A stretch of 64,000 bases of DNA from Psychrobacter sp. UBA3483 (GCF_002377905.1 NZ_DFQS01000050.1:1-64000), one strand, 5' to 3'; positions 35,101 to 43,570 are shown, numbered from the stretch's first letter. The notes: generated by a model from the sequence alone, not told the origin. Made by a program: numbers and translations.

Positions 35101-36117
35101 CCAACCACGACTTTCTAGCTGATTGCTGATTTGTTGTAGTGGTTTAATTAGGGTTTGCGGTTTATCAAGGCTAAAAACAAGTGTATCAATATCACTTAAA
35201 ATACGCGGTAAAAAGCGTGTTTCGACCTCTTTTGGCGCTATGCTTTGCAGCATAGCTTGCGTGCTATCACTCTGTTTGGCAAAGCTACTGATTTCGATAT
35301 AAATATTTGCTACCAGCTCGTTGATAATACTCGGCGATAGCGCTTTTTGATGGCTACTCGACTCTATTAACGCATCTAACTGACTCAATAGCGCAGCGTA
35401 ATACTTAGGTCGCGGCGTTTCATTATGGGCAAGGTCATGTAGCCAAGCTTCAGTCAAATACCAAAGACGCTGCAAATCGGCATCTGCGGCGGTTTGCCAT
35501 AAGTATTGACCGACTTTCTCTAAAATCGCCAGTATAGAAGCGTCATTGGTGTCAGCAGCAAGTAACGCTTGCACTTGTTGACGCCAAACCAATAGCAACT
35601 GCTGATACTGCGCCTGGTCTAAACTGACCATTGCCGTACTGACGGGTAGCGCAATATCAATAATATCGTTAGTGGCAATGCTAGCAAGACTGTCCTCTTT
35701 AGAGTCTAAAGCAGCGTCTACAAGGTGATCAGTCGCTATATCATAACGTGCTAAGAATTGGGTAAGCTCAGCTGATGTTTTATTTATAAAAGCTCTATGG
35801 AAATTGCCCGTACGCGCGTAGTAAACCAGCTCACGTGTAAGCAGTCGATGCCCTACTTGACCAATACGGCTGGCATCAGCACCGAAATTGTCTATTTCTG
35901 CCCCTGCAAGTAAGCTGAGCTTAGTGGCTAAACTAGCCAATATCGGCAAGTTAATCATGGTCAAAGCGCCACCAATCTGATGATAGCTCTGTGCCATCTG
36001 CTCATAATCAGCGCTTTTTTTACCCAATTGCCAGCCATCAGCTATCTGTGATAATTGCTGATCAAACAGTGGCAATAACCACTCAAGTGTCACCATGTCG
36101 TTGGGCTGGTTTTTCAT
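29140..36117 (-). CDS. chpA: ChpA hybrid sensor kinase with multiple Hpt domains
   Basis: A 2325-residue CheA-type kinase of the Pil-Chp system controlling type IV pili, twitching and surface responses. Phosphotransfer modules in order: a FimL-like N-terminal region with YHQIGG (H46), Hpt at H665 (HTLKGSGRMVGA), H884 (same motif), a degenerate one at 1089 (HTLRAASGASAL), H1400 (HTIKGGARMAG) and H1577 (HTLKGGARMVTA). Then come the dimerisation region, the ATPase domain (N-box LRNAVDHGIE near 1900, DDGRGID), a CheW domain (YAIPLVQIERVVRI) and a C-terminal receiver (ILVVDDSVTVRK, LLDIEMPRMDGF, with phospho-Asp near 2243). Long acidic linkers separate the Hpt modules. Slightly shorter than P. aeruginosa ChpA (2472). 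Confidence 0.93.
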   Translation of the reverse strand: MKNQPNDMVTLEWLLPLFDQQLSQIADGWQLGKKSADYEQMAQSYHQIGGALTMINLPILASLATKLSLLAGAEIDNFGADASRIGQVGHRLLTRELVYYARTGNFHRAFINKTSAELTQFLARYDIATDHLVDAALDSKEDSLASIATNDIIDIALPVSTAMVSLDQAQYQQLLLVWRQQVQALLAADTNDASILAILEKVGQYLWQTAADADLQRLWYLTEAWLHDLAHNETPRPKYYAALLSQLDALIESSSHQKALSPSIINELVANIYIEISSFAKQSDSTQAMLQSIAPKEVETRFLPRILSDIDTLVFSLDKPQTLIKPLQQISNQLESRGWTLFASQATSILADIERDLIAQTGVVEEQSQQQWQIEQRLQELYNAIYNTEQIILSKIGSAASFIPAADVITHDDMDSVQVESSHQIKTDDKELRELRIAVEDVKQGFSDYIQRQDLVLLPDAVDFSNIGEAFDSMSLSSIRQATDKMANIFDQLTTHDVAVLSWDVTEALAEGLTSIELLLDYLAQQVFDQLLLTKAHEYIDKAATLLSGYIAAPETVNDTFLTQKQATNDVLRYDDSGEIAPITAANEDIDSTDNTYHSDKKQSAALLNARSELKPDNFDVDEDIREIFIEEVEEVVADLKDFLPIWQQDAQDLTPLTEVRRGFHTLKGSGRMVGAFSISEMAWSIENLLNRLLDKTLPVTDEVVVLVTETTKRLPAMLADFAAQNPPSFDPAITILQSSNLISQQPINTGLETFDGNFFTGKVEKNNAVLDEGAQSTDERLLNIEQVDTLDIKDSVSNFDEVFEVKTDFSASLTDLEIPDVLIPFMAAAQSLPTDANDADPDIKEIFIEEANEVLEEIVPLYEHWQLTPDNLSQLADIRRGFHTLKGSGRMVGANYSAELAWSIENMLNRILDNTVVASADIQQLIGDVLAAYPTLLTTFENDSQDYPALVPLWVACAQAYSKQLGGEFSYRTLHDQLFDDSEQQQDISTAQYSDVKNTDQERADDTAYDIAESNSSIDSTLRTIHSVNEKMAETPIVLTPQSEEEQAFFDIFVEEAEELLESVKDFVFDHQDEPYVAVSDEIVRAFHTLRAASGASALTAISEVGTTIEQSLELLQQQDTPMNAQHLKALAQSVTLIEGYLANYKRDVQEQEVSLEEAQSQRDIASLQAMLGEQYAVSDDEDSADDRPTISQLLEDNINELLDAEWQLEAVFNNAEQEQIQSYIAKQISQIKHLASKAQDVPKFALILSELENAYTYLSHHPEKPRDTDIQAALLAGHGQLVGLFDALAGSTSLKIDGQVIEQLKNIAQSDDINSNAEAGTAGHTDIDKEAEEEAKGTVQSVAAPELALETIDTDIELLEIFLEEAQELDDALHDSFSKWRADISNINTLKVLQRHLHTIKGGARMAGIRSIGDLTHEAESIYEAFVEARRTPTAQWLEIMQVVQDTLSLQVAHIVRYQQSFFTPELIEQLQQFEKAAALPKDVELIVPMPQHQAAAEPQISADEYTHRIDKTADFLSLDRIIKQSWANGLPDPDILEVFLEEAEALTNRNEYLQAFLSDAGDTVALQALQRDLHTLKGGARMVTASGIADLAHEMESVYTDFIDRRRPATKKVLELLVACHDWLADAVFILSQQVNPPTPDLLIEALQQFSKNPDSLKHIPKESLQPQRDAILLAKEKQESTYIQKDISEMPPMVADTTEQEQNASSNEMIRISGGLIEHMINLSGESAINRARIDMGMSSLTTSIEEMGTTVQRLADQLRRMEIELEAQILSQIDDELVNHEGFDPLEMDQYSSLNQLSKSLTESASDLVDINHTLLEKMRDSESLLLQLSRTQTELQDGLMNSRMVPFTRLTPRLERIVRQTANELNKSVDLKIINADDEMDRTILERITSPLEHMLRNAVDHGIETVATRLEAGKERNGQITLEVLREGSEIIIQLTDDGRGIDVEAVRNKAISQGLIDAEDSSLSDLDIMQYIFNAGLSTSKQVTQISGRGVGMDVVISEIRQLGGSVSVVSELGKGSRFTMRVPLTVAVSDALVVRAADRYYAIPLVQIERVVRISPERIYDYYQSGAATLNFEDNDYRVRYLNEILSGNKLNELVVNTNTSVPLIIIKNRSGQNMALQVDQIAGSRIEVVVKPLGQQFSNLSGISAATIMGDGSVMLILDLIALMRNAALGREFAKPAISVRSSTESKTTILVVDDSVTVRKVTSRFLERQGFNVVLAKDGIDALEILQETTPDLMLLDIEMPRMDGFEVASQVRHNRRLQQLPIIMITSRTGEKHRERAFEIGVNDYMGKPFQENQLLNKIQGLLGIEASLVNEG

Positions 36118-36147
36118 AGATATATCCTAACTCGTCTAGGCGCTAAT

Positions 36148-37146
36148 TTAAGCACTGGTTTTTTGCCAGGCGTTAATCTGTGGGTGTGCAATACGGCGCA
36201 TGTTTGAAGGACGCCAAAATAACGCCTCACCTGGAGCCAATATAATATAACCGCCTACTGCGCACTGCTCTGATAGCCGCGCTAATATATCGCGCTGATC
36301 AAACTTACGAAAATAAAGCAGCATATTTTGGCAGACAATGACTTGTTGTAAATGCGGCGTCGGCGGTTTTTTATCGATAATGTTGTGTAAAGCAAAGCGT
36401 ACATGCTGTTTTAGCGTTGGCATCACCTGCCAGTGGGCCCGAGCGTTTTTCTCTGTATTTTTTTGCATAGACACAGGCAGAAAACGTAATTCTTCAACGA
36501 TACTTGCTGGCCGTAATGGTTGAATAAATTGCTGGCAATCCTGCGGAATTAAAGCCCGTTGTTTTTTATCATACTGACCTAAACGTGCTTTTTTTAAAGC
36601 TTGCTGACTGACGTCAGTCCCTAATATACGGTAATTAGTCAGCTGCTTTGCGGCCAAACTCATGGCCAGCGACCAAGTTTCTTGCCCACTGGCACAGCCG
36701 ACGCTCCAGATACGGAATGAATCATCAGGATTGCTGGCATCAATACTAGCGCTGCTATCATTAGCATAGCAGCTAGTACTAGCAGCGATTAGCTGCTCTC
36801 GTTGCCACTGCAAGGCGTAATCAGTGATAAACTCTATAGAGGGCAAATGGCGAAAAAAGCGACTTTCATGAATGAGCACTTTATCTAACAATTGCTGGCG
36901 CAGCTCATGATTAATCGGCAACTGATTCCATAATTGTATGATGCTCAAACCACAGGCCAGTGCCGTTTGACTGACGGCGTTGACCAACCATTTACGTTGA
37001 ACATTTGGCAATATAAAACCAATCTCTTGTTCTATATAGCGCTGCCATTGCTCAGTATCAAAAGCAACATCATCCCATAAAGCCTCAACTGCCAAAGCGT
37101 CAGCTTTATTTATCATCAGACTGTCTTTTTGAGTATGATTATTCAC
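36148..37146 (-). CDS. pilK: PilK (CheR-type methyltransferase)
   Basis: A 332-residue CheR-family methyltransferase that methylates the receptor PilJ. Visible: ESRFFRHLPSIEFITDYALQ (the CheR substrate-binding start), the SAM motif RIWSVGCASGQETWSLAMSL, ILGTDVSQQALKKARLGQYD, and VIVCQNMLLYFRKFDQRDIL. It lies 30 bp upstream of chpA and 141 bp downstream of pilJ on the same strand, in the standard pilGHIJK-chpABC order. Confidence 0.9.
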   Translation of the reverse strand: MNNHTQKDSLMINKADALAVEALWDDVAFDTEQWQRYIEQEIGFILPNVQRKWLVNAVSQTALACGLSIIQLWNQLPINHELRQQLLDKVLIHESRFFRHLPSIEFITDYALQWQREQLIAASTSCYANDSSASIDASNPDDSFRIWSVGCASGQETWSLAMSLAAKQLTNYRILGTDVSQQALKKARLGQYDKKQRALIPQDCQQFIQPLRPASIVEELRFLPVSMQKNTEKNARAHWQVMPTLKQHVRFALHNIIDKKPPTPHLQQVIVCQNMLLYFRKFDQRDILARLSEQCAVGGYIILAPGEALFWRPSNMRRIAHPQINAWQKTSA

Positions 37147-37287
37147 GTGACCTGCTATTAATAGTGTTGTTCAACAGAAAACAACGAGTAGCGCAACCGG
37201 TTGGTTAATATTTCAATATCACAATCATAAACTGATAACTAGAGATTATATCGCTCATAATTAATTACCAAGTAGTGCTTACTTACA

Positions 37288-38709
37288 TTACATGCTCGCC
37301 GAGACGTTTTCATCAACCTCTGAATACTCATCTTCGCTAAGCTCTTGCTCCAACTGCTCGTCATCATTAGAGATCTTAAAGCCTGTGACCGACTCTTGCA
37401 GTGCCGCCGCCATTTCGCTCAGCTCACCAATAGAGCGCGCTGTCGCCATCGAACCAGACGAGGTTTGTGAGGTAATGTCTTGAATAATATTCATGGTATG
37501 CGAGATATGACCTGCAGACTCGGCCTGTTGTAGCGCGGCGTTAGAGATGTTTTGAATCAGGTCCGCCAAGGTATTAGAAACCGTTTGTACCTCTTCTAGT
37601 GCTTCACCCGCATCTTTTGCCAAACGGGCACCACGTACTACTTCAGAAGTTGTTGATTCCATCGACATAACCGCTTCACTGGTATCGGCCTGAATGGTTT
37701 TTACCAGCGTTTCAATCTGTTTGGTTGCATTGGCTGAACGCTCAGCGAGACGCTGAACCTCATCAGCAACAACCGCAAAGCCTCGACCTGCTTCCCCTGC
37801 CATTGATGCCTGAATTGCGGCGTTCAATGCCAGAACGTTGGTTTGGTCAGCAATATCGTTAATCAGACCAACGATATCACCAATCTCTTGCGAAGACTCG
37901 CCCAAGCGTTTGATACGTTTTGAGGTTTCTTGAATCTGATCGCGAATTACGTTCATACCTTCTATCGAGCGCTGTACAACTTCCGCGCCGTTATAAGCAA
38001 TGGCAACCGAACGCTGTGCAACCGTCGCCGATTCTGAAGCGTTATTTGAAACTTGGTCAATCGAGACCGTCATCTCATTAATCGCCGCAGATACTCCAGC
38101 AATTTCTTGTGCTTGGTGCTCTGAGGCTTCAGCAAGCTCAACTGCATTCATCTGCGTTTGCTCTGAGGACTGCGAGACACGCTCAGCAGTACTGTTAATA
38201 ACCAGTACCAATTGGCGTAATTGGTCAATTGCGAAGTTAACAGAGTCAGCAATCGCACCGGTAAAATCTTCCGATACCGTTGCGTTTACTGTCAAGTCAC
38301 CATCTGCCAAATCGCCTAACTCATCTAGTAGACGCAAAATTGCAATCTGGTTACGCTCGTTCTCTTCTTGAATTTGGCGCGCGCGCTCAGACTCCGCTTC
38401 TGCTTCTTGACGACGGCGTAAGGTTTCTTTTTCAATCAATAAACGTTCGGAGCCGCCACGTTGTTTGAGTAACTGGTATAAAGCAAATAAAATGCCAAGC
38501 ACACCTATCACAAAAACAATCACTGGTAAGATGACCGATTGATTAAAATTGGTTAAATATTGACTGACCGACGACAATGAATTGACCAGCCAAAACAGAC
38601 AGGCCACGCTCACTAAAGCGCAAAGCCCTAGTAACAGCTTCCATTTACTATTAGCATCTGTCGTTGTTTTATTCGTACCAGCTACAGGGTTGTTTATAAC
38701 ATCACTCAT
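37288..38709 (-). CDS. pilJ: PilJ-like methyl-accepting chemotaxis protein lacking a periplasmic domain
   Basis: A 473-residue receptor for the Pil-Chp pathway. The cytoplasmic signalling hairpin is intact (DQTNVLALNAAIQASMAGEA, GRGFAVVADEVQRLAERS). The N terminus has TM1 about 24-45 and TM2 about 59-81 with only about 13 residues between them, so the large periplasmic region of P. aeruginosa PilJ (682 residues) is missing. A HAMP-like coiled region with RQEAEAESERARQ follows. ATG 38709 is preferred over TTG 38727: AAAGGA lies 9 nt before the ATG, while the TTG overlaps that site. The acidic C-terminal tail (EQLEQELSEDEYSEVDE) could bind the methylation enzymes. Confidence 0.88.
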   Translation of the reverse strand: MSDVINNPVAGTNKTTTDANSKWKLLLGLCALVSVACLFWLVNSLSSVSQYLTNFNQSVILPVIVFVIGVLGILFALYQLLKQRGGSERLLIEKETLRRRQEAEAESERARQIQEENERNQIAILRLLDELGDLADGDLTVNATVSEDFTGAIADSVNFAIDQLRQLVLVINSTAERVSQSSEQTQMNAVELAEASEHQAQEIAGVSAAINEMTVSIDQVSNNASESATVAQRSVAIAYNGAEVVQRSIEGMNVIRDQIQETSKRIKRLGESSQEIGDIVGLINDIADQTNVLALNAAIQASMAGEAGRGFAVVADEVQRLAERSANATKQIETLVKTIQADTSEAVMSMESTTSEVVRGARLAKDAGEALEEVQTVSNTLADLIQNISNAALQQAESAGHISHTMNIIQDITSQTSSGSMATARSIGELSEMAAALQESVTGFKISNDDEQLEQELSEDEYSEVDENVSASM

Positions 38710-38951
38710 CGTGCCTATTCCTTTCAAACAATCGTCAAAGTCGTATCGTGACTGACTCTGAAATCATATTGTCATCAAAACAACAGTGATTCACAAAGCC
38801 TGTATAAATGCTGACATCTCATCAAACCATGTCAGCCTTTGTTCTTTTCTTGCATTAACAAACACCCCGTTTGATAACCGACTTGTTTGTTAAAGTTTAG
38901 GTATTTACTAAAAATAGATATTTAGTAAACATCGTTAATCATTAAAAATGA

Positions 38952-39482
38952 CTAGATGGCAGCATCGGTATATTGCAAATCCTGTGCCAGTAAGCTTGGC
39001 ATAAACACATACCAATCTTGCTCATCTTTGACAAACTTACCATGATTATAAGGCGCAAACGGCGAGCTAGAGTCAAGCGCTTCTGCCCGATATTGATCTT
39101 GCGTAAACTGCTCAATACCCAGCACCTGATCGACCAGTAGCCCTGAAAATACATTATCGTGATCTATCACAATGACCTTACGCTGGCTCATTTGCGTCAA
39201 TCGGCTAGGTACTTGTAAAAACCGTGACAAATCGGTTAACGGCAACAAGCGCCCGCGGATGTTAGCGATGCCCAGCATCCAAGGCTTTACTAAAGGTAAG
39301 CTGGTATATTCTGGCATGGACAATACTTCTGATACTTGACCCATTGGCGCCACCAAACGTTGACCACCAATTTCAAATACCACGCCTTGCCAATCAAACT
39401 CCTTGCCGCCGCGGCGACCACTTTTACGCGCGCGTGCTAAGTCTGCTATACGCAGCAGCTCAATAAATCCTCTGGATGCCAC
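38952..39482 (-). CDS. pilI: PilI CheW-type adaptor
   Basis: A 176-residue CheW-domain adaptor coupling PilJ to ChpA. Visible: GVVFEIGGQRLVAPMGQVSE, PGxPxx-like PLVKPWMLGIANIRGRLLPL (IANIRG is the CheW hallmark), and FSGLLVDQVLGIEQF. The start is GTG 39482, three bases after the pilH stop; no upstream ATG is possible without running into pilH. GGGGTAG just before it may serve as ribosome binding site. A 242-bp gap separates it from pilJ. Confidence 0.88.
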   Translation of the reverse strand: MASRGFIELLRIADLARARKSGRRGGKEFDWQGVVFEIGGQRLVAPMGQVSEVLSMPEYTSLPLVKPWMLGIANIRGRLLPLTDLSRFLQVPSRLTQMSQRKVIVIDHDNVFSGLLVDQVLGIEQFTQDQYRAEALDSSSPFAPYNHGKFVKDEQDWYVFMPSLLAQDLQYTDAAI

Positions 39483-39485
39483 AAG

Positions 39486-39848
39486 CTACCCCATTACTTT
39501 ACGAATTATCTGGACCAAACCACTTTCATCAATCGGTTTGGTGATATATTCTTTAGCGCCTTGACGCTTGCCCCATACTCTATCTGTTTCTTGATTTTTG
39601 GTACTGATCATAATAATAGGGATATGAGCAGTCGTTTTACCGCGCGTAATTTTGCGGGTTGCCTGAAAACCATTCATCTCAGGCATCACCACGTCCATCA
39701 AGATGACGTCTGGTAGATGGTCGGCTGCCATCTGACAGCCCTGCTCTCCATTGCTCGCTTCTAATACTTGAAAGTTATTTTTAGAAAGCATGTCGCGAAA
39801 TTTCGCCATCTCAGATGGCGAGTCGTCAATGACTAAAACAGTAGTCAT
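39486..39848 (-). CDS. pilH: PilH response regulator
   Basis: A 120-residue stand-alone CheY-like receiver, linked in P. aeruginosa to pilus retraction control. TVLVIDDSPSEMAKFRDMLS opens the domain, the phosphoacceptor Asp is in DVILMDVVMPEMNGFQATRK, and the Lys in YITKPIDESGL completes the site. It lies in the order pilG-pilH-pilI with 3 bp to pilI; 209 bp separate it from pilG. Confidence 0.92.
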   Translation of the reverse strand: MTTVLVIDDSPSEMAKFRDMLSKNNFQVLEASNGEQGCQMAADHLPDVILMDVVMPEMNGFQATRKITRGKTTAHIPIIMISTKNQETDRVWGKRQGAKEYITKPIDESGLVQIIRKVMG

Positions 39849-40057
39849 AGGTGTTTCCTTTATTTTCGATGATATCCATTAGGATATATTGTTAAAACAA
39901 ACCGATTAAAAATAAATCGCATTGATTGAATGCCAATATGATTTACATCAAGATAAAAATTAAGCAGCAAGCACTCACTGTTAACCTAAATAACCGAGCT
40001 TATAATCTATTTTTTATAGCAGGTTTTTGACGCGCTACTATTGACGTTACTGATTAT

Positions 40058-40435
40058 TTAACGATATTGGTTAATCGCCTCAAAAAGCTCATCTTTACTA
40101 AATGGTTTGGTCAGATACTCATCAGAACCAACAATGCGGCCGCGAGCTTTATCAAACAAACCATCTTTCGATGACAGCATAATCACCGGTTTGCTCGCAT
40201 AATCTGGATTATTTTTTATCAAGGCACAAGTCTGATAACCATCTAAACGTGGCATCATGATATCTACAAAAATGATATCTGGATTATTATCAACAATCTT
40301 CGCTAAAGCATCAAAACCGTCAATGGCGGTGACGACTTCACAACCCGCTTTTTGCAATAAAGTTTCTGCGGTACGGCGAATGGTTTTTGAGTCATCGATT
40401 ACCATCACTTTTAAACCATCAAAATTATTTTCCAT
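40058..40435 (-). CDS. pilG: PilG response regulator
   Basis: A 125-residue CheY-like receiver, first gene of the Pil-Chp cluster, linked to pilus extension control in P. aeruginosa. DGLKVMVIDDSKTIRRTAET and DIIFVDIMMPRLDGYQTCAL (phospho-Asp) are followed by EYLTKPFSKDELFEAI. The N-terminal MENNFDGLKVMVIDDSKTIR agrees closely with the PilG consensus. The 855-bp intergenic stretch upstream must contain the cluster's promoter. Confidence 0.94.
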   Translation of the reverse strand: MENNFDGLKVMVIDDSKTIRRTAETLLQKAGCEVVTAIDGFDALAKIVDNNPDIIFVDIMMPRLDGYQTCALIKNNPDYASKPVIMLSSKDGLFDKARGRIVGSDEYLTKPFSKDELFEAINQYR

Positions 40436-41290
40436 TATCTCTGTCCTATAAACGACTATTTATTCGGGGTGCTATTTATGAATATGAACGATCACACTAA
40501 GATACTAATGCAAGCGAGGCGACGAATACAAGAAAATAAGCCGTTATCTCAATTAAGCCATTAGCGTTTGTCGTATAAAAAAATAGCTAAGTTTTTACGC
40601 AAAGTAACTGCCTATTCGCTAAGCATTGATAATAGCGCGTTATCATCCGTCACTATACGCACTTTAGGGCCAATTATCTTAGCCATTTGCGCGACATTTT
40701 AAGTTTTTTTGATGCTTTATGATAGCCATACTAGCTTGCGCAAACGTACCATCCAGTCATAACTGCAAATGCTTATTTTTCAATTCTTCCGCTTCCCAAT
40801 TACCCTTATAATCGTTGTTAAAATGGCGCTAAAAGCAACGTGGAATGATTAAGCAGGAAATAATTCCTTTAAAACAGCAATTTCAACATAAACTCTTTTA
40901 AAATAAGCCCTTTTAAATGGGAACCTGCACAATCTTTAAAACGGTTATATTTTGGACATTATATAGAAGTAGCGCACACCTTACCGAATAATTTTCTTTT
41001 GTCATAAAAATGTATCAATATATTTTATTATGTTCGTTTTAGCACAGTTATGAGCGCATTTCCAGTCATTTAATGAATTTATGTTCAAATAAATATTGGT
41101 AAATTCAGCACTCTGGCCGAATTTCCCTTATTAACTATGATGATCACTAACTATTTGTTTTTACGCGTTATCTATCGCGTGATACATAGATAGGCTGAAA
41201 TTCGCCGCTCGAAATCAGTAGATAACAGTAATCATTTCACCCCATCAAAATTCCCTATATAATAAAAATTCGTTGACAAGGGTGATCGGT
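40436..41290. other. 855-bp intergenic region upstream of pilG and the membrane-fusion gene
   Basis: No convincing gene. Between about 40864 and 40944 a TTTTAAA-type motif (CTTTAAAAC, CTTTTAAAATAAGC, CTTTTAAATGGG, CTTTAAAACGG) recurs irregularly, recalling the 16-bp repeats at 19016-19070. TATAAT at 41258-41263 is a likely -10 for the plus-strand gene at 41291. Small frames on either strand look unprotein-like. An unrecognised small RNA is possible. Confidence 0.4.
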
Positions 41291-42595
41291 ATGACAGGTT
41301 TTATAAATTTAAGGCGTTTCAGTGCTAAATTTTCAAGTACCATACTTTTAGCTTTTAGCCCATTAAAAAAGAGCGCTTGTCTTTTGAGCACGGCGCTGCT
41401 TATCGCCTGCCAGCCCTCCCCGCCTACCTCAGAACCTGTCACAGCTGAAAATAGCGAGGCCTTTGACACGCCCCTGCTCATACGTGCTGATAGCATTACG
41501 ATGACCTCTGATCATATCCTAAGCGTCAAACCAACCCGTTATCAGCCGAGCCTTGGTTTAGAAGGTCAGATTGAACCTATCAAACAGGTAAACCTAATTG
41601 CTACCCAAGCACTAACGGTGGAGCAGGTGTTGGTGAAAAAAAATCAACGGGTCGAAAAAGGCGCACCGTTATTCACCGTTCGACGTCAAGCAGCGCCTAT
41701 TGAATCAACAGAGTCGTTTGAACCAGCCACTAATAAAACAACAACTTCTTTAGAGGTAAAAGGTGAAGTAGTCGATAATAAAGGTGCGGCCACTGAATCC
41801 AAAGCATCTGCCATTAATCATACTGAAGAGACGCCAGATGATATTGCTACTAATAACATCAATACGATAAAACCCAGTGCAGAAAAGGCCGATGAGGATA
41901 AGAAAGAAAATCTTGCTAATACAAGCCGTCACGACTTAAACGATAATCAAACTTCTACAAATACGAAAACGGTGAATAACTTGATAACAGTACGAGCAAG
42001 CTTTGCAGGCCGCATCGAAAAGCTATACCTCAAAAGCGGTCAAGAGATCGCACCGCGTCAGCCACTACTAAAGCTTAGTGATGGGACGGCGCTGCATTTT
42101 AGCGCAAGCTTACCGATTGAAGCCAAATCACAAATCTCCGTTGGACAAACGGTTAACTTCACGGCGGAAGGCTTGATTGATAAATTTACCGGTCAAGTCA
42201 GTAAGCTGACAGTTACTGAGCTACCAAAGCAGCTGTTGGTGTATGTCAATGTGGTTGATAATGAAGTCAGTCGCAACCAAATAAGACCTGATATGCAGGT
42301 GACTGGGCGCGTTGACTACGGACAAATAGAAGTTGGAACCATTGTTCCTAAGCGCGCGCTGCACAATGTCGACCTGACGGTGCTGCACAAACCGCCTTAT
42401 AAGCCGCTGCGTCCTTTGCGTGCCAATGTCTGGATTATCAAACAAGATCAGCGCTTGACGCGCCAACCTGTCGAAGTCATCGAGTATGACCCTTTGACTA
42501 AGCAGTATTTAATTGCCGGTATTACCAATGACAGTTTGATTTGTTTGGCGAATTTACCGGTGGAATCTGAAGGCAAAAAGGCGGTGGTTTCATAA
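41291..42595 (+). CDS. Periplasmic adaptor (RND membrane-fusion protein) lipoprotein with disordered linker
   Basis: A 434-residue membrane-fusion/HlyD-family protein. The lipobox is LIAC with C40. Half-lipoyl motifs are at about 97-131 (ALTVEQVLVKKNQRVEKGAP) and 231-264 (VRASFAGRIEKLYLKSGQEI), then the beta-barrel (LHFSASLPIEAKSQISVGQT) and membrane-proximal parts. Between the lipoyl halves, where this family has a coiled-coil hairpin, lies a roughly 98-residue Thr/Asn/Glu/Lys-rich disordered stretch. No transporter gene is adjacent; a two-component system follows. ATG 41291 is preferred over TTG 41273: AAGGGTGA lies before it, and TATAAT at 41258 puts the transcript start near 41270. Confidence 0.75.
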   Translation: MTGFINLRRFSAKFSSTILLAFSPLKKSACLLSTALLIACQPSPPTSEPVTAENSEAFDTPLLIRADSITMTSDHILSVKPTRYQPSLGLEGQIEPIKQVNLIATQALTVEQVLVKKNQRVEKGAPLFTVRRQAAPIESTESFEPATNKTTTSLEVKGEVVDNKGAATESKASAINHTEETPDDIATNNINTIKPSAEKADEDKKENLANTSRHDLNDNQTSTNTKTVNNLITVRASFAGRIEKLYLKSGQEIAPRQPLLKLSDGTALHFSASLPIEAKSQISVGQTVNFTAEGLIDKFTGQVSKLTVTELPKQLLVYVNVVDNEVSRNQIRPDMQVTGRVDYGQIEVGTIVPKRALHNVDLTVLHKPPYKPLRPLRANVWIIKQDQRLTRQPVEVIEYDPLTKQYLIAGITNDSLICLANLPVESEGKKAVVS

Positions 42596-42847
42596 TGTCC
42601 AGAGCCAGTAGTTACATTGTGTAGAAACATTAACAAAGCATGTCTTGTTTAATAACATCCTGATTAGGCAATATAGCGTAAAATAGCAACGATTAAGCCT
42701 TTATCTAAAACTGAGGCTATTGGAAACTAAGGGCGTGCTTATTTATAAAAGCAAATTTATAAAGATAGAATTTGTAGAAGAACACTTGGTAGCAATACTT
42801 TAAAAAAGCATTTTGCATAAACTATAACAACAACTAGAGGAAAAATT

Positions 42848-43570
42848 ATGAGCAAGCAGATTTTACTAATCGAAGATGATCCAGATTTAGCCGAGTTAAT
42901 CAGCGATTATCTGACCATGAACTATTATGATGTACATCATGCAGGGCTGGGTCAAGAAGGCTTAGACTTGTTGGACGCTAAAGAGCGCGATATTGATTTG
43001 GTGGTGCTAGATTTGATGTTGCCTGATATGGATGGCATGCAGGTTTGTCAGAAGATACGTGGCAACAAAAACAACATGACCAATAAAGTGCCGATTATCA
43101 TGCTAACGGCAAAAGGCGATACTACAGACCGTGTATTAGGTCTAGAGATGGGCGCCGATGATTATATTGCCAAACCATTTGAGCCACGCGAATTACTCGC
43201 GCGTATTCGTGCCGTCATTCGTCGTCATGAGCAGCCAAATCAAGCTGACAGCCAGTCAGACAGCTTAACCTTTGGTCGTTTAAGCGTTTTTCCTGACAGT
43301 CATGAAGTCACTATCGATGACCAACCTGTGCGCTTGACGACGCATCAGTTTCAGCTGCTGCATTATTTTGCTACCCACTCGGGCAAAGTATTAAACCGTG
43401 AGCAATTATGGCAAGCGATGCCAAACGATGACAGTTCGGATAACATTGATCGCGCCATTGACGTGCATATTTCGCGTCTGCGTGCTTTAATCGAAGACAA
43501 TCCGCGCCAGCCAAAACGTATCATTACCGTACGCGGTGTGGGTTATCAGTTCGCCACCGATCAGGTATAG
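42848..43570 (+). CDS. OmpR-family response regulator
   Basis: A 240-residue regulator with an N-terminal receiver (QILLIEDDPDLAELISDYLT, DLVVLDLMLPDMDGMQV with the phospho-Asp, DDYIAKPFEPREL) and a C-terminal winged helix (VRLTTHQFQLLHYFATHSGK, REQLWQAMPNDDSSDNIDRA, ISRLRALIEDNPRQPKRI, TVRGVGYQF). It resembles the RstA/CpxR group, but the exact name is uncertain. ATG 42848 follows TAGAGGAAAAATT. The partner kinase follows after 106 bp; the adaptor lipoprotein precedes it by 252 bp. Confidence 0.9.
   Translation: MSKQILLIEDDPDLAELISDYLTMNYYDVHHAGLGQEGLDLLDAKERDIDLVVLDLMLPDMDGMQVCQKIRGNKNNMTNKVPIIMLTAKGDTTDRVLGLEMGADDYIAKPFEPRELLARIRAVIRRHEQPNQADSQSDSLTFGRLSVFPDSHEVTIDDQPVRLTTHQFQLLHYFATHSGKVLNREQLWQAMPNDDSSDNIDRAIDVHISRLRALIEDNPRQPKRIITVRGVGYQFATDQV

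Noticed and set aside
39849..40057. Small gene between pilH and pilG
   Set aside because: No frame with a start and ribosome binding site longer than a few codons; AT-rich filler only.
41273..41290. TTG 41273 as start of the adaptor lipoprotein
   Set aside because: No ribosome binding site precedes it, and the likely transcript start lies only a few bases before it.
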